64,000 bases of DNA from contig BSBN01000040.1 of NCBI GenBank assembly GCA_027924645.1, forward strand, positions 2,232,001 to 2,296,000. Direction: 5' to 3'. The notes beneath the pieces were generated by a model. It ran no database searches. It was not told the origin of the DNA and saw nothing but the letters and a program-made list of their open reading frames with translations. The DNA comes from Cunninghamia lanceolata. Taxonomy: Eukaryota; Streptophyta; Pinopsida; Cupressales; Cupressaceae. Both the position numbers and the translations under genes were made by a program. Positions 1 to 12,822 of the stretch are shown in pieces (within the stretch, counting starts at the first letter, position 1; each line of letters starts with the position of its first letter).

Positions 1-2615
1 AAGATCATACATGTCCCTTGCTTCTTCATCCTGATGGTCAAGAAATTTAAGAAAACCCTTATGTAATTTTATCCTCATTTTCCATGCATGCAGATCTCTA
101 GGGTCTTGTTCTGCAGTAATTAAAAATGCAGGCAGGGGCTGAAGGAGCAAGGGAGGTCTGTACCTTATGCCTATCCACTTAGTCTTAATCTGCTATAGAA
201 TTTTTGCCAAGGCTTCTGCCCTCCTGTAGGACCAGTTGAGGTTGGTTGGAGAGACAATCTCCCTTCTTGTTAGGTACATTGGCAAAGGGGTATATCATTC
301 CTCATAGGCATTCTATGCCCTATCTATTAAATTTAGCCCATTAATTATAAAGTCTTCAAAACAAATTTGCAAACCTTCATTATATTTCTCTTGTATAGCT
401 TCATACTTTTTAATCCTTCTGAATTGAGGTTTGAAGGCAAAGGACTTATGGTGTGGATGCATCATGTGGAGCCCTCCAATTTTTTCTGGCTGAAGATATT
501 CCTTAATTCTATCCTACCAATTGAGCTAATTCTATAGATTAGACATAAAATCTTTGAGTTGTACCTCTCCTACAAAGAGGTTAATGAAGAAATCATTATA
601 TTTCTCCAACAGAAGATTATGTACAAAAAATTCATATAGCATATTTTGTTGAGTAGGGGTGATTCTTTAAATGTTTCCAAGAACTGTTTATCATCTGGAT
701 CATGAGGTAAGTTGCAGGAAATTCTAAGGAGTTTCCATCTTACCACCTTCTCATTGAGGAACATAGAATACAACTTGGATGGTTTTTGACAAGCCAACAA
801 TAATTCTCCTATTTTACATGCATCTGTCTTAGCCTGGTATAGTCTATCATAGGATCCCTTCAGCAATACTAATTCCTTCTTGAGTTGGGCATTTTGTATT
901 CCAGCTTGTCTTAAAAAATAACATTTTTTCATCCATTTTCTCAACATGGGAGGAATGTGTACTTGGAACCATTCCATCTTTGTTGGTTCAGTCTGTATTT
1001 CCTTTGACTCCATGATTGGTTTGACATTTACTTCTTGCAATTCTTGTTCCAATTCTACAGTTTGGCTAAGGGCTACATTAAGTTCATGTTTATGATTTTC
1101 CTATCTTTCCACAAAGGTTTGAAGGAATACTTCAAAATTATTAGTCATATTCTTTATTTGTTCATCCTTTTTAGACAGTTTGGTCAAATGTTATTTTTCT
1201 TTCTCCTCAAAATGTTTCAACTGGGACTGCAAATATTCAATGAGTTTATCTTTCTGCTCTAGTTTGGTCCCCAAATTTCTTATCTCATGATCTCTTTTTT
1301 GTAGGAGTGCTGCCTGGGTATCAATTTCTTACTTCTATACACTAATCTGCCTATCACTCTATTTTAGTTTATCTCTTAATTGTATAATTTCTTCTCTTAA
1401 CTCTTTCAACTCTATTTCCATTTGATCATGCTTCTCATTTCCTATATATGTTGAAAGAGGTGAGCCAAGAATCTTTGTATTGTGGTCAGCTACATGTCCT
1501 TCATCATTTTCCTCTATAGGGCCTTGCTTTGTGTTATTTACATCATCCAGTGAGGGTGGTTGTTTATTTGGCAAGGTTGTTTCAAGCTCATTTCTATCTA
1601 ATGATTGTTTGGTCATTGAAATTATTTCTACAAAATCCTATTCTTGAGCTTCAGTTTCTTCAATAATTATATAATTCAGGTTCTATTCATCTATTTTCTC
1701 CTATTCCTTCTCAGGTGGGTGAATTTCTTTTTCAGACTCATGAATGTCATTTTTTTCTAGGGTTTTATTTCCATTGGTTGTTTGTCCCGCCTCTTCTTTT
1801 TTAGTATAGGCAATTGATCACATGCAATAGAACAACTAAAATCCGTAGCTGGTCTTTTGCTCCTTCTTAAAAGAGGGGATCTTTGCAATTTTTCTTTAGG
1901 CCTCTTTTCTCTTGTCCTAGGTAGGCTTTCTGGGTCATTCTTGGAATCAACAAATTCCACATTCTCTTGTTTTTCCAGAGTCTCTGGAATATTGTGTGGC
2001 CAAGGTGTTCATCAATCTCTAAAGGATTTGGTGCAAGTTTTGGTACTTCACCTTCGGGAGCTCCTTTATAAGGCTAAACTTTAGGTGAAGGCTCCCTAGG
2101 GTTTTCCATTGCTATTCCAAATGATTCTCCCCTTTCAAAGTGCCCTGTGGGTGTTGGGGTTTCAACTTTTCTAAGAAACCTCTGCCATTTTTCATCTGTT
2201 TTCCTCTTTTCCAACAATTGGCATTTACAAATTAACGAGATGAGTCCATCGTGTTTCAATGACCTAGAACCAATTTTATATCTTCCAATCATATGAATGA
2301 GGGAATAATATAGGAAAGTGGGGAGGTTAATTCTTACCTTAGGGTTTTTAGTGTCATGGCACATGTTGGTTGTTTTAAATTCCCAACCTGATCTTAAGGA
2401 AACAGATCTATAAAATAGCCATTTCTAATAACTAATCTATCTCGAGGGATTGGCCAATGAACAGGAAAGGGGTTTTCAGTCCTTTTCCTTTGCACTTTAG
2501 GCTTTGCAAGACCAAGGAGGGTGTTCCTAATAGTGTATTTTGATTTGGGGTTTCTCAATATCTTCTCAAAATACTATTCTAAAACAGATATGTTCTTTCT
2601 AGATTGCTTAAAGAA
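1..2615 (-). pseudogene. Degenerate copy A of an unnamed large coiled-coil-rich protein family (5'-truncated or frameshifted; runs off the left edge)
   Basis: Read on the minus strand, near-continuous protein-like sequence runs from about 2615 to base 1, broken by several frameshifts and stops. The N-terminal part (about 2615-2080) is basic and globular, with an FPVHWPIPRDRLVIRNGYFI stretch and then YYSLIHMIGRYKIGSRSLKH. A charged spacer rich in K, E and R follows (1960-1359), with a predicted coiled coil around IELKELREEIIQLRDKLK. The C-terminal domain (1052-1) contains VHIPPMLRKWMKKCYFLRQ and continues past the window edge. The clean open stretches show it was coding. No reverse transcriptase, integrase or transposase motif is present. 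It has the same strand and general architecture as the copies at 3740-7234 and 15430-19312. I do not recognise a function. It could be an extra ORF of a retroelement or a multiplied host gene. Confidence 0.5.
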
Positions 2616-3739
2616 TTACTGATATAGTGAAGTAATGGGCTAGATTCTTAATCTTTAACACAATTCTTTACAGAAGAACATGCAAATAGACTAACATTAA
2701 TATGAAATACATAAATAAAATTGTTCTTTGATTTTATAAATGATTAGGGAGATTGAATGAGAATAATAATCCTAAGAGATCAGTGCCTAAATCCAGTGTC
2801 ACATAGTCAAAACAAATATAAATGAAACTAATGTGTAATAATGCTTTCCCAATTCATATAAGAAAACTGCAATGATGCATTACACCATTACACCTTGAAA
2901 TTAGTCCAGAACTAATTCTATTTGCTAATCCTTGCGTACATTTACTACATTTGATATCTTCCTTAAAACATTAAATTTACTCTTTGAGCAAAAGCCCTTC
3001 AGAAAAGATATCCTTTCACAGGAAATACTATGAAGATGAATAAGATTGATACTTGATCAATTTGTATTCAGAAATATAGTAAAAGAACCAACTGCAGGAG
3101 ACAATGTAGTTTGAACTTTGACAATATATTCAAAATGATGAACTAGTACAGTTCACACCAATAGTTGCAAGTACAAATAAATCTATTCTCAAAAAACACC
3201 TAGAAGTAGAAAAATCCCTATTATGACTATGTACTATGTTACAAAATTTTCTCCAAGATCCCTGTCAATAGGTCCTGAATTCCATTTTATAGAAACAAGG
3301 GAGAAAAACAAGCTTTAGACCTAAGACAGATGTCAAGTTTACATTTGACAAGATTCCAACAATTAGAGACAAAGATAACTAATCAGGGATCAGATTTTCC
3401 ATAGGAGCAGAAGTTGTTATATGTGCTGCCACTTAATAAGTTGCTCTTGGGAAATGTGTATTGAAAGAGGTGTAACAAACTTTGCCGACCTTTTTCCATT
3501 ATCTGCTCTCTTATTCCTTTCCTTTTAAGAAACCTGATGATTCACAAGAAGACAAAAGGAAACCAGTACAGGACAAATATGCTCAAAATTTGGAAATAAG
3601 AATGTCCCTTTGCTAACAAGAAAAGATTTGTAGAAGTATATTCTTAATTTGAGAAAGGAATAAACAACAATATTCAACTTTATGAATTTTCACAATACTC
3701 AAAACTTCAAATGTCAAGCAAGTTATTATATTTCTCATC
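2616..3739. other. Gene-free AT-rich spacer
   Basis: No coding stretch, LTR boundary or tandem repeat is recognisable here. It separates degenerate copies A and B of the minus-strand large-protein family. Confidence 0.5.
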
Positions 3740-6700
3740 TCAGGCCTTGTATTGCTCCTCTGTTGGCCATTGAAAAGTGATGAGATTATTCACACAAGAT
3801 GCATATTTGTTGTTATACTTGGCTATAATTGATTCATCTTCCCTTGTGAAATCTAATGCAAGTTTACAAGAATCCCATAATTTGTTGATACTTCTTCTAA
3901 ACAAGGGAATGTCAACCTTGTTATCTTGGTAGATAAAGAAAGAAATGGTTGGAATGATATTACTAAACTGAAGGATCCAAGAATGGCAAGGATTGATATC
4001 ACCATTATCTAGCTTAATTGTAGGGATCACTCCAATTTCATCACTATCAAAATCTTGAATCAACTTTAATGCCTTCTCTTCGAGGTGATTTATAAATGCC
4101 TATGACTCCCCTACTTCTTTTGTTGCCATGTAGATTTGTATGATTTCTTTGGGAGAATTAGGTTCATGATTTGATCCTTTATAAATACCCAGTAAAGAAG
4201 CAATCCTTGGGACCCATTTATTGAACAAAGGCATTGTTTCCCTTTATCTTCAACTATTTTCTTAGTGACTTGTGACAAGTTAGAGTATCACTTCTGAATA
4301 TTAACTGCCTTGTTTGAAATCTTATCCATTAACAACCTCAAAATACTTGAAACAATAAGCCAATTATCTTTCTGCTGACTATCAATGGAACTTGCAAAAA
4401 ATTATTCAAAAGCGTCGATTTTCTACCTCAATTCTTCATTCTCTTTTTCAAGTATAGATTTGGATGAGGAAGAAGGGTTAGAAAATATAAGACCTAAATC
4501 TTTTATTGCCAAAGTTGTTTGTGGTGAGTTCGATGTTGAGGCTTTATGTTCTTGTTGTTGCCATTGGATTTCCCTCTCCTTTAACTTATTATATTCATGT
4601 AGTAAATGCATGTGGTCATCACGTAATTCATCATGTCTTTTTCTGGAGGGCATCGGTGGCTTCCTTACTAAACTTTGCAACTTCCACTACCATCTTAGAT
4701 GCATCTGGAGTAGGGGTATCAAATACTATTTTGACTATTAAGCCACCCTTTAAATCTCTATTAGGTTCTTTCACCAATGGCTTATCAGTATTAGGGGCCA
4801 AAGCCCAAATAGCCAAGGTTTTCCATTTTGGATTGAACCCAGCTCCTAATATTGCAGCTTCAACTTGTTCTTCTGTGGAAAAAACCTTTTGATCATGTCT
4901 TCTTACAGTATCCAGAACAATAGCAGAAGCTATATCCCACTCAGGAAGTAATAAAATTCTACTATCTTTGATCATCTTTCTACCTTGTTCTGGAGTAATG
5001 TCTCTAACTTCCTCTTTCATTTTTGTAAGTATCCTAATGGATACTTGCTCTTGAGTTTCTTGAGGAGATTGAGACATTTCTTCCTCCAATATTTTTTCAT
5101 ACTCATTTGTCCTACTCTTCCACAAGAATTCAAAACATTCTTGAGAGTTAACAAATTCATCATCACTTATGAAAATCTTACAAGCCACATCTCTCATGTC
5201 ATCTAAAATGTCCTTGCCTTGAATGCTAATTTCAGTGATCATGTCCAAAGGCAACTCCTTAGGCTCATTTCAGCTAGGGGACGACATCTTATGTTGTATT
5301 TCCTCCTCAGTGATTTCCATTTCTTATTCATCATCCAGATAATCAACTAAGGGGCCCTGTTCAACTCTCCTCTTTGGAGATGACTCCCTATGAGGAGAAT
5401 CCAATTCAATCACTAGCATGGGAGGGGGAGATACTTGTGGAACTAGTAAAAGAGACACAATTAGTTGAGTCTCTGGAGGGGCATGTGGAGCTTGTTCTTT
5501 GACTTCCTCCTTTTTGAATTTTCTCTTGAAAGTATACCTCAACTGATTGATAGCAGGGGGTGGGCATGATTGCCTTTCTCCTTCTGTGGGCTCAGTAGAC
5601 TTGTCATCCTTTATATCAACTAATTCATCAATATGTGACAATCATTTTTATCCTGTTGAGGGGGTCGGTAACATCTAGGAAAATTCCCTTCTAAGAAGGC
5701 CTCTTCTTTCTCATTGTTTCATCATATTTCATGTACATAGCCCATTTTTTTCTTTTCACCTTAACTTCTTCATCAATATTAGAATTCCTAATGACAACCT
5801 TAGGGGAAAACACTTGATGGGAAATAGAAGACATGTTCATACCCTGTCTGATGTTATTTATGAAACCCTCAGGATCAAAGAATCTGACATTCTCTTGCTT
5901 CATCTTAAAAACAAGTAATTTGTCATTCAACTTAGAAAATCCTTCCTTGTTCATTCTGAAATCAGAAAAACTTGTTAGGTAAGGGAAGAAAGATCTTTTT
6001 TTCTATCCTACAATGTGAATCCTTTCTGACTCAGCCAATTGCTAAATTACCTCCAAGAAACCAACCCTTAGTGGTACATACTTAAGAAAAACATGAGGGC
6101 CAATAGGGGTACCATATACTCTCAGAACTATGCACTCCTCATGGAGGAAAAAGTCTCCCCAATTATGCTTAGTATCTAAAGTAGGAGTCCTTATTACAGG
6201 TATAAGGAAATTCAATAATGGGGCTGGAATTCTTGGTATATCTGTCTGAAATTATCTCAATACTGTGACCACAAAATGGTCTCTTAAAAACCTATAACTA
6301 GAATGGGAATCATGTTTGTCCCATATATGAGTCCAACACTAGACTAGCGGTACATTCCCCATGCTGTCAACATGATTAATCATCAACTTAGGGCTCCAAT
6401 TTATCTTTGTTTTCCCATGATGTAGGAACATATGACGCAACAATGAAAACCACCTAAATTTCGCTGGTTCCTTCTTACTTTTGATTTTTACCAGTTCATC
6501 ATGTATGTGTTTTTCCAGATAAGAAGCAAAATCAAATTGAACACTTTGAGATGGGTGTTGAATATCAGCAGCCATATAGGTATAATCAATGGGGATTCTT
6601 TCATTTTCCCAAAAACTTGACAGAGAGCATAATAGATTTTAACAAAGTAGCTTTCAAAAGTATCTAACCTGAAAGGCTCTTGCTCATTTTGAGGAATTCT

Positions 6701-7234
6701 CACTGACATATCATTCAGTGCCTTCTCCCTAAACCTGGGTAAATATATGGTTCTATAACTGCTCATGTCCTTTGCATATAGCACCTTGAATTTATATGTA
6801 TCAATTATTGTAGAAGTACCCAAATTTAGCCCAAAGACTATGGCAATAGTCTCTTTGTTAATTTCCACCAAAACACCCCCATTCTTACCCCTAATTACGT
6901 TAGCAGCTTCATCAGAATGGGAAGCCATGGCTAGGAGTAGTTCAACATCTTCAAACACATTGGTGACTACCAACTTTCCTAGGTCTCGCATCCATACATT
7001 GGACAATGGTGCGTGGGCATTTTTTTTGCTCCACCAGTGGTAAAATAGTGACCATCTAGAAACAGGGCTTTCTGCATCCTTACATTCAAAATATTTATCG
7101 ACCAACCCATCCTTGAATTCTGGGCCACTAACTTTTAACTTCTGTGCATAGGAACAAGGGAGTCGGGCTATGAGGTCCTCATGCAGGGCTCATTTTTGGG
7201 AGGTGGAGGCAGCCGAGGCCTTAGGGGGATCCAT
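3740..7234 (-). pseudogene. Degenerate copy B of the unnamed large-protein family (about 1,160 codons)
   Basis: The likely start is the ATG at 7234 (MDPPKASAASTSQK), followed at codon 15 by TGA where CGA is plausible. The same frame then stays open for over 200 codons, through ALHEDLIARLPCSYAQKLK, a Trp-rich RWSLFYHWWSKK stretch and a compact domain with KETIAIVFGLNLG. Further segments in other frames follow at 6575-6339, 5954-5691, 5641-5324 (Pro/Ser-rich linker), 5254-4631 (acidic helical domain), 4680-4423 (coiled coil) and 4063-3740 (C-terminal domain ending in a stop at 3740). The frame changes about four times, so it is not translatable as it stands. The layout (globular N-terminus, Trp-rich patches, long charged linker, coiled coil, small C-terminal domain) faintly recalls plant mobile-domain proteins, but that is inference. 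The chromovirus at 7352 landed about 118 bp upstream of the start. Confidence 0.5.
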
Positions 7235-7351
7235 TTTCAAATGATAAAACAAAGGTGAGGGTTTTCTTCTTTTTCTTGTTCAAGGATTCTTTATTCAGAC
7301 TTCAGAATAATTTTAAGGGAAGGAAGGAAGGAAAAAACCCAAATGGGAACA

Positions 7352-8202
7352 TGATGAAGGGGGTAAATCAATAAACACACAACAATAGAAATTGCACATA
7401 GAAAATAGAACTTTCTTTATTGATTTAGACAACTTATTATGTTACAGAAGCTCAAATACAATAAGAGGAATCAACCCTCCACATGCTGCAACACATTACA
7501 GCTTCCTCTCGAAGACTCTAGAATCATCTACCTTTTGTAACCCCAAATCAGCTAGGGTTTTTATTTTCCCACCTATTCTTGACTCTATTCTTCCCCCCTT
7601 AACTCTACTACTACCCAGGGTTCCCAAAAATGGTTATTAATAGCCTTTTTTGGCAGCCAACAACCTAATTTCAAATTTTGCATCTCCCTCCAAAAATAGG
7701 TCAACTTCTGGGAGCCATAACTTTTGATCCAGGTGTCCGATTGATGAACCCTTTTATGCGTCAGAAATTTCACGGAGTGCTCTACGTGCTAAGAACCCAC
7801 TTTGCTAGTTCTAGCCATTTTTGGTCCTGTATAGGACCGTTTAGTGCCTCAAACCTAAGTTTGAATAATTTTTTGGCATTTTTTAGGAGACGTAAACTTT
7901 AATATCTTTCAGCTCGCAAATGATCTTTGTGTGATTCCTTCGCCAAAGGTCTTATTTTTTAGTTATGAAACTTCCTATAAAATTTCACTTCATTCCGTGC
8001 CCAAATGCAAACTTTCTACAAATAGCAGGTTGCTATTTTTAGTAGTTTGGAAAAACTGAAAGTTCTACATCATTATTCAAGCGATTATGGAACCAGAACC
8101 ACAAATTTTTAAAATAAATGGAAAGAACATCAACAATTTTGAAACACATCTTTTTTTGGGTGATGCAAGATTTCTCTTACACCACTGGATGCTCCTGCAT
8201 CA
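7352..8202 (-). repeat. 3' LTR of the minus-strand chromovirus
   Basis: About 851 bp, colinear with 12837-13691. The two copies share the terminal TGATGAAGGGGGTAAATCAA and an end GGATGCTNNTGCATCA, and differ by scattered substitutions and small indels. Because the element is reversed, this left copy is the 3' LTR. The reading frames on its plus strand are incidental. Confidence 0.93.
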
Positions 8203-8242
8203 GACACCCAGGGTAATTTGAGAAGTGACCCTATCACATCTC

Positions 8243-9720
8243 AGGTGTTTGTGTGAGGAAAACCCAAATGGTCAACCTCTGCCTTAGACAACCAAGAAGA
8301 ATCTTCAATAGGCCTTCCTTTCCATTTCACTAGATATTCTTCATATTTCCTGTTCTAAGTACTTCTTCCCACACGGCTATCCAAGATCTCTTCTATCTCC
8401 TCTGTTGAAGTAGATGCCAGGATACTCCACTATTCTTCTGTTGGTCCATCCTCTGTTCCACCTTCACAATATTCTGATAAATCAACAATGTTGAAAATAG
8501 GGGAAATATTGATCCCACTCGGTAGCTCTACCTCATATGTATTTCCTGAATCATGCTTCTTCAGGATTCTGCATGGTCCAAAATTCTTCATTTTCATCTT
8601 ATTGTATGTTCCAATTGGGAACCTTTCTTTTCTCAAGTGAACCATGACTTCATCTCCTTCCTGGAACTCCTTATATCTCCTCTTTTGATCCACCTTAGCC
8701 TTGTACTAAATATTCATCTTATTAATGTGCTTTTTCACCTCTTCATGCAAATTCTTCATGTGTTCTACAAAGTCTTCAACCTCAACACTTGTCTTTTCTC
8801 CTCTGTCCAGCTTCCTTAACTCAGAAGCATTTCTTGGGCTATTGCCATATATAATCTAGAATGGTGATTTACCAGTACTCCTATTGACAGAGTTGTTGTA
8901 AGCAAATTTTGCCTATGGTAAAATCAAATCCCATCCCTTGGGCTTATCTCCTACTAAGCATCATAGCTGGTTACCCAAACTCCTATTCACCACTTCAGTC
9001 TATCCATCAGTCTATGGATGGTGTGTAGAACTGAACTTCAAATCTGTCTTCAACTTCTTCCACAATGTCCTCTAGAAATAACCAACAAACTTGGTATCTC
9101 GATCTAAAACTATGCTCTTTGGTAGACTATGTAATCTCACATAATTTAGCAATATGGACAGCATCATTAGTCTTCTTGCAAGGAATGAAATGTGCCATCT
9201 TCAATAATCTATCCAACACCACAAAAATGGAATCATGTCCTCTCTGTGTCCTTGGTAAACCAAGAATAAAATCCATACTAATATCATCCCAGAACTTCTC
9301 TGGTACAGGTAGTGGCTGATATAGACGTATATTCTGACTTGCTCCTTTCACCATCTGACATACTCTACAACTCTACACAAATTTCCTCACATCCTACTGC
9401 AACTGTGGCTAATAATAATTTTCACCAATAATAGCAATGGTCTTATCTCGACCAAAGTGTCCAGGCAATCCTCCACTATGCTTCTCATTAATTGGGTTCT
9501 CTCTCATAGAACTCCTTGGAATGCACAACTGGCTTCCTCTAAACAACATGCCATCTTGGATTATGAAATCCAACCATTTTTTCCTGTCCAAAGTAATAGG
9601 TTCCAAACAAGTTTTCCAGGCCTTCACAAAATCTGGATCTTCAGGATACAAACTTTTGAGCTCATCGAACCCAACAACCTCTATCTTCATTTCTGTCAAC
9701 AAATTTTGCCTTCTGCTCAA
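8243..9720 (-). pseudogene. Integrase with C-terminal chromodomain (chromovirus), degenerate
   Basis: A zinc-binding region (H-S-G-G-L-P-G-H then CRVCQ) lies around 9500-9360. The catalytic core begins [19 protein letters not shown] (9354-9127 segment). The conserved HPQTDGQTE block is present around 8995-9020, but both Gln codons are TAG. The C-terminal segment at 8693-8430 (KRRYKEFQEGDEVMVHLRKE) is the usual post-core region. It is followed near 8400-8270 by a chromodomain-like stretch (EEILDSRVG, YEEYLVKWKGRP, SSW). In known chromoviruses this domain directs insertion through histone marks. At least six in-frame stops make it non-functional. Confidence 0.85.
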
Positions 9721-11132
9721 GGCATCTGCAACTCTGTTGGACTTCCCACTCCTGTGCTTGAAAACAAAAATATAGCTCTACAAAAACTCAACCCATTTTA
9801 AATGCTTTTGGTTCAACTTTCCTTGACTATTAAGATACTTTAAAGCCTGATGATCAATATATAAAACAAACTCTTTTGGCAAAAAATAATGTCTCCATTT
9901 CTTCAAAGCCTGAACTATTGCATAAAATTCCTAATCATAAACATAATACTTTTTCTTGGCATCATTAAGCTTCTCACTAAAATAGGCAATGGGCTTACCT
10001 TCTTGGCTCAAAACAACTCCTATACCACTACCACTAGCATCACAATCTACCTGAAATACCTTATTGAAATATGGAAGTGCCAAAACAGGTTGTTCTATGA
10101 CTTTATGCTTCAATGTATCAAAGCTCTTGTCTACTCCTTTAGTCCATCTAAAATCTTTTCTATCCCCTCTCATTGTCTCTGTTAGGGGTGCACAAATGCT
10201 ACTAAAATACTTGATAAACTTTCTGTAAAAACTTGCCAAACCATGAAAAGATCGTACCTCTGAAGCACTCCTTGGCATAGGCCATTCAATAATAGCCCTC
10301 ACCTTCTCTGGGTCCATCTTAAGACCTTCCTCTGAGACAACAAATCCTAGGTATACCAACTCCTTTGCAAAACTACATTTCTTCAGATTAATCAACAACT
10401 TCCCCTCCCTCAGCTTCTCTAAAACTCTTCTGATATGCATCAGATGCTCATCCCAAGTCTTACTGAAAATCAAAATATCTAAATAAACAATAACAAAACT
10501 TCCCAAAAATTCTTTCAGTACCTCGTTCATGAGCCGCATGAATGTGCTCGGTGCATTGGTTAGCCCAAATGGCATGACTAACCACTCATACAAACCTTCC
10601 TTTGTCTTGAAGGTTGTCTTCCACTCATCTCCTTCTCTAATATGGATCTGGTGATACCCACTCTTCAGGTCGATCTTTGTGAAGTACTTGGCTCCGCTCA
10701 AATAGTCCATTATGTCATCCATTTTGGGCAATGGAAATACTTGATCATGATCTTATTGATGGCTTGAGAGTCTGTACACATTCTCCACTCTCCATCTTTC
10801 TTTGGTACTAGTACTATAGGTACCGCACATGGACTTCGGCTCTCTCTTATCAATCCCTTCCTCAACAACTCCTGAACTTGTTTGTTCAACTCTTCACTCT
10901 CTGCTAGAGTTATTCTATGGGCTGCCTTATTCAGAAAATTGGCTCCTGGTATCAAATCCATTTGATGACTTATCTTCCTCATTGGTGGTAAACATTCAGG
11001 TACATTATCAGAGACAATATCTTGAAATTCTTCCAACATTTTAGAGACTTCTACTGGTACATCTTCACATTTATCTTGACTAATCTTAGGAATCAATGCA
11101 AAGCAATGATGCTCATGCTTCATGCCTTCCAA
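9721..11132 (-). pseudogene. Ty3/gypsy reverse transcriptase and RNase H, degenerate, YLDD reduced to YLD
   Basis: The segment 11132-10710 holds the RT N-terminus (LIRESRSPCAVPIVLVPKKD). After a frameshift, 10731-9931 holds [18 protein letters not shown], the [11 protein letters not shown] block and the RT palm. The catalytic YxDD box reads YLDILIFS, so one Asp codon is missing in frame (box at 10477-10485). RNase H starts at [19 protein letters not shown] and continues past a TAG (expected Gln) after YYVYD into the [10 protein letters not shown] region. The family role is copying element RNA into DNA inside the virus-like particle. The frameshift and the lost catalytic residue mean this copy cannot act. 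Confidence 0.9.
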
Positions 11133-11640
11133 AATTTCCTACCATCTACCAAGAAAATTTTGGCAGTACTACATACCTTTTCTTCCACCTCCTTCAAGGG
11201 CTTCAACTTATGATGAACTCCATCCTTTGTTAAGGAATATGTGTTTGCATGGCCATCATGGATAGTGCTCCTATCATACTGCCACAGCCTCCCCAATAGC
11301 ATATGACATGCATCCATTGGTATGATATCACACAACACCTCATCATGGTAGTCCCCAATCTTGAACTTCACTAAACACTACTCATTGACTAAAGCTCTGT
11401 GGTCTTTCTGCAACCATGCAATCTGATATGGATGTGGATGCTTTCTTCTTGTCAACTTCAACTTGTCAACCATCTCCTTTGAAACAAGATTATTAGTGCT
11501 TCCACTGTCAATAATAATATCACAACACTTACCTTCACATTTGCACCTTGTGCGAAATAAACTCTTCCTCTGATTTGGTTCTTTCTCCTCATTCAACAAG
11601 GTTCTTCTGACCACTAGCGTTTCTCCCCTTTAAGCATCTT
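11120..11640 (-). pseudogene. Retroviral-type aspartic protease of the chromovirus
   Basis: The active-site box reads IIIDSGSTNNLVS (codon for Asp near 11507-11509), matching the D-S/T-G-S/A signature of retropepsins. It is followed by a second lobe (MDACHMLLGRLWQYDR) in the same frame after a TAG stop near 11375. In this family the enzyme cuts the Gag-Pol precursor. It lies between the zinc knuckle and RT, as expected. The in-frame stop splits it. Confidence 0.85.
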
Positions 11641-11699
11641 CTGAATTCTCAGACTGTGCATCTTCATCTACATATGCAACTCGTGGATTACCTTCAGGT

Positions 11700-12747
11700 C
11701 TTCTATTCATCCTTCCTTGATGTTGTGGACACTAATATGCTCGATGCCCTTCTTCTCCACATTGGAAACAGGTTCCTCTGAAACCTCCTCTTCCGGGTCC
11801 TTGCCCAGGTCTGCCCCTTCCTCTTCCTCTTTTCTCACCATTATTCTAGTCACGAGGGTGGTAGGCATTATCCCCCCTCTGATTTTAACTAGTGCCAGCT
11901 TCTTCACTTTTCTTTGAATCTTCATTTTGGCCCCTAGAGGGTTTCCACCAGTCCTTCCACCTTGACCTCTTCCCCTTTGCTTGCTGTCAAATCTTTTATT
12001 CAGCTTCTCTTCCACCTTCAGGGAAAACTTGTATGCATCTTCTATGGTGGTCATTCTGACCAGGCTCATCTCCTCCTGAATACTCAGCCTCAACCCACTA
12101 ATGTAACAAGCCACCTTCTCCTTGTTGGGCTCTACATGGCCTGCCCTAATAGTAATTTTATAAAACTCTTCTGTATACTCCTTAACAGACTTGTTACTTT
12201 GCTTCAGTCCTTGCAGGTTCTTCAACAGCTCCATCTCATAGTCCACATGAATGAACTACTTCTTCAATTTCTCCACCATTTGATCCCATCTGATGATCTT
12301 TCCTTTTCCTCTTTTGTTCCTCTCTAATTGGACCTCATTCCACCAAATACTGGCATGGCCCTTCAACTTTGTTTTTGCAAACTTGACCTGATCTGGGTCC
12401 TCCACATCTTCATACTCAAAATACTCCTCCATGTCATTGATCCAATCAATAAGTTGTTCTGGATTCAAATCTCTAGAATATGTAGAAACTTCAATCTTGG
12501 GCCTCTTTCCAATATTTGAAATGGCCCTCAACAACCTAACTTCTATAGGATCTCCTGTAGCTTCTTGTTCTACCTTGGATAGCTCTTCTTCAGCTTCATC
12601 ATCACTTTCTTCTCTTGTTCTCGGATCAAACCCTATTCGTAGCTCCTCTTACAATGCATCAATTTGCCTTTGTAGGACTCTAAAATCCTCTTCTGTCAAA
12701 TTATTCCTCCCAATACAATTTCTTCGTGGAGGCATCTTGGTCTCCAT
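11700..12747 (-). pseudogene. Gag capsid/nucleocapsid of the chromovirus, frameshifted before the zinc knuckle
   Basis: The likely start is the ATG at 12747 (METKMPPRRNCIGRNNLTEE), 76 bases downstream of the PBS. The capsid core contains LNPEQLIDWINDMEEYFEYE, ASIWWNEVQ and the VKEYTEEFYKI block typical of the retrotransposon Gag domain. The CCHC knuckle CFQCGEEGHRAY-stop-C (11729-11770) lies in a different frame from the capsid, and a TAG sits between its His and last Cys. The basic Gly/Arg linker before it (KRGRGRGRPGQGPGRGG) is in the knuckle frame. One frameshift and several stops disable it. Confidence 0.88.
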
Positions 12748-12822
12748 GGCAAACCCACAACCTCAGGTCCTGGTGCAAACTGCCTCATAGTTGGTGATCT
12801 GTCTACACACTCAGGAACCCTT

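Noticed and set aside
4385..4892. Plus-strand ORFs over copy B
   Set aside because: They are shadows of the minus-strand frame, which has the better protein-like composition.
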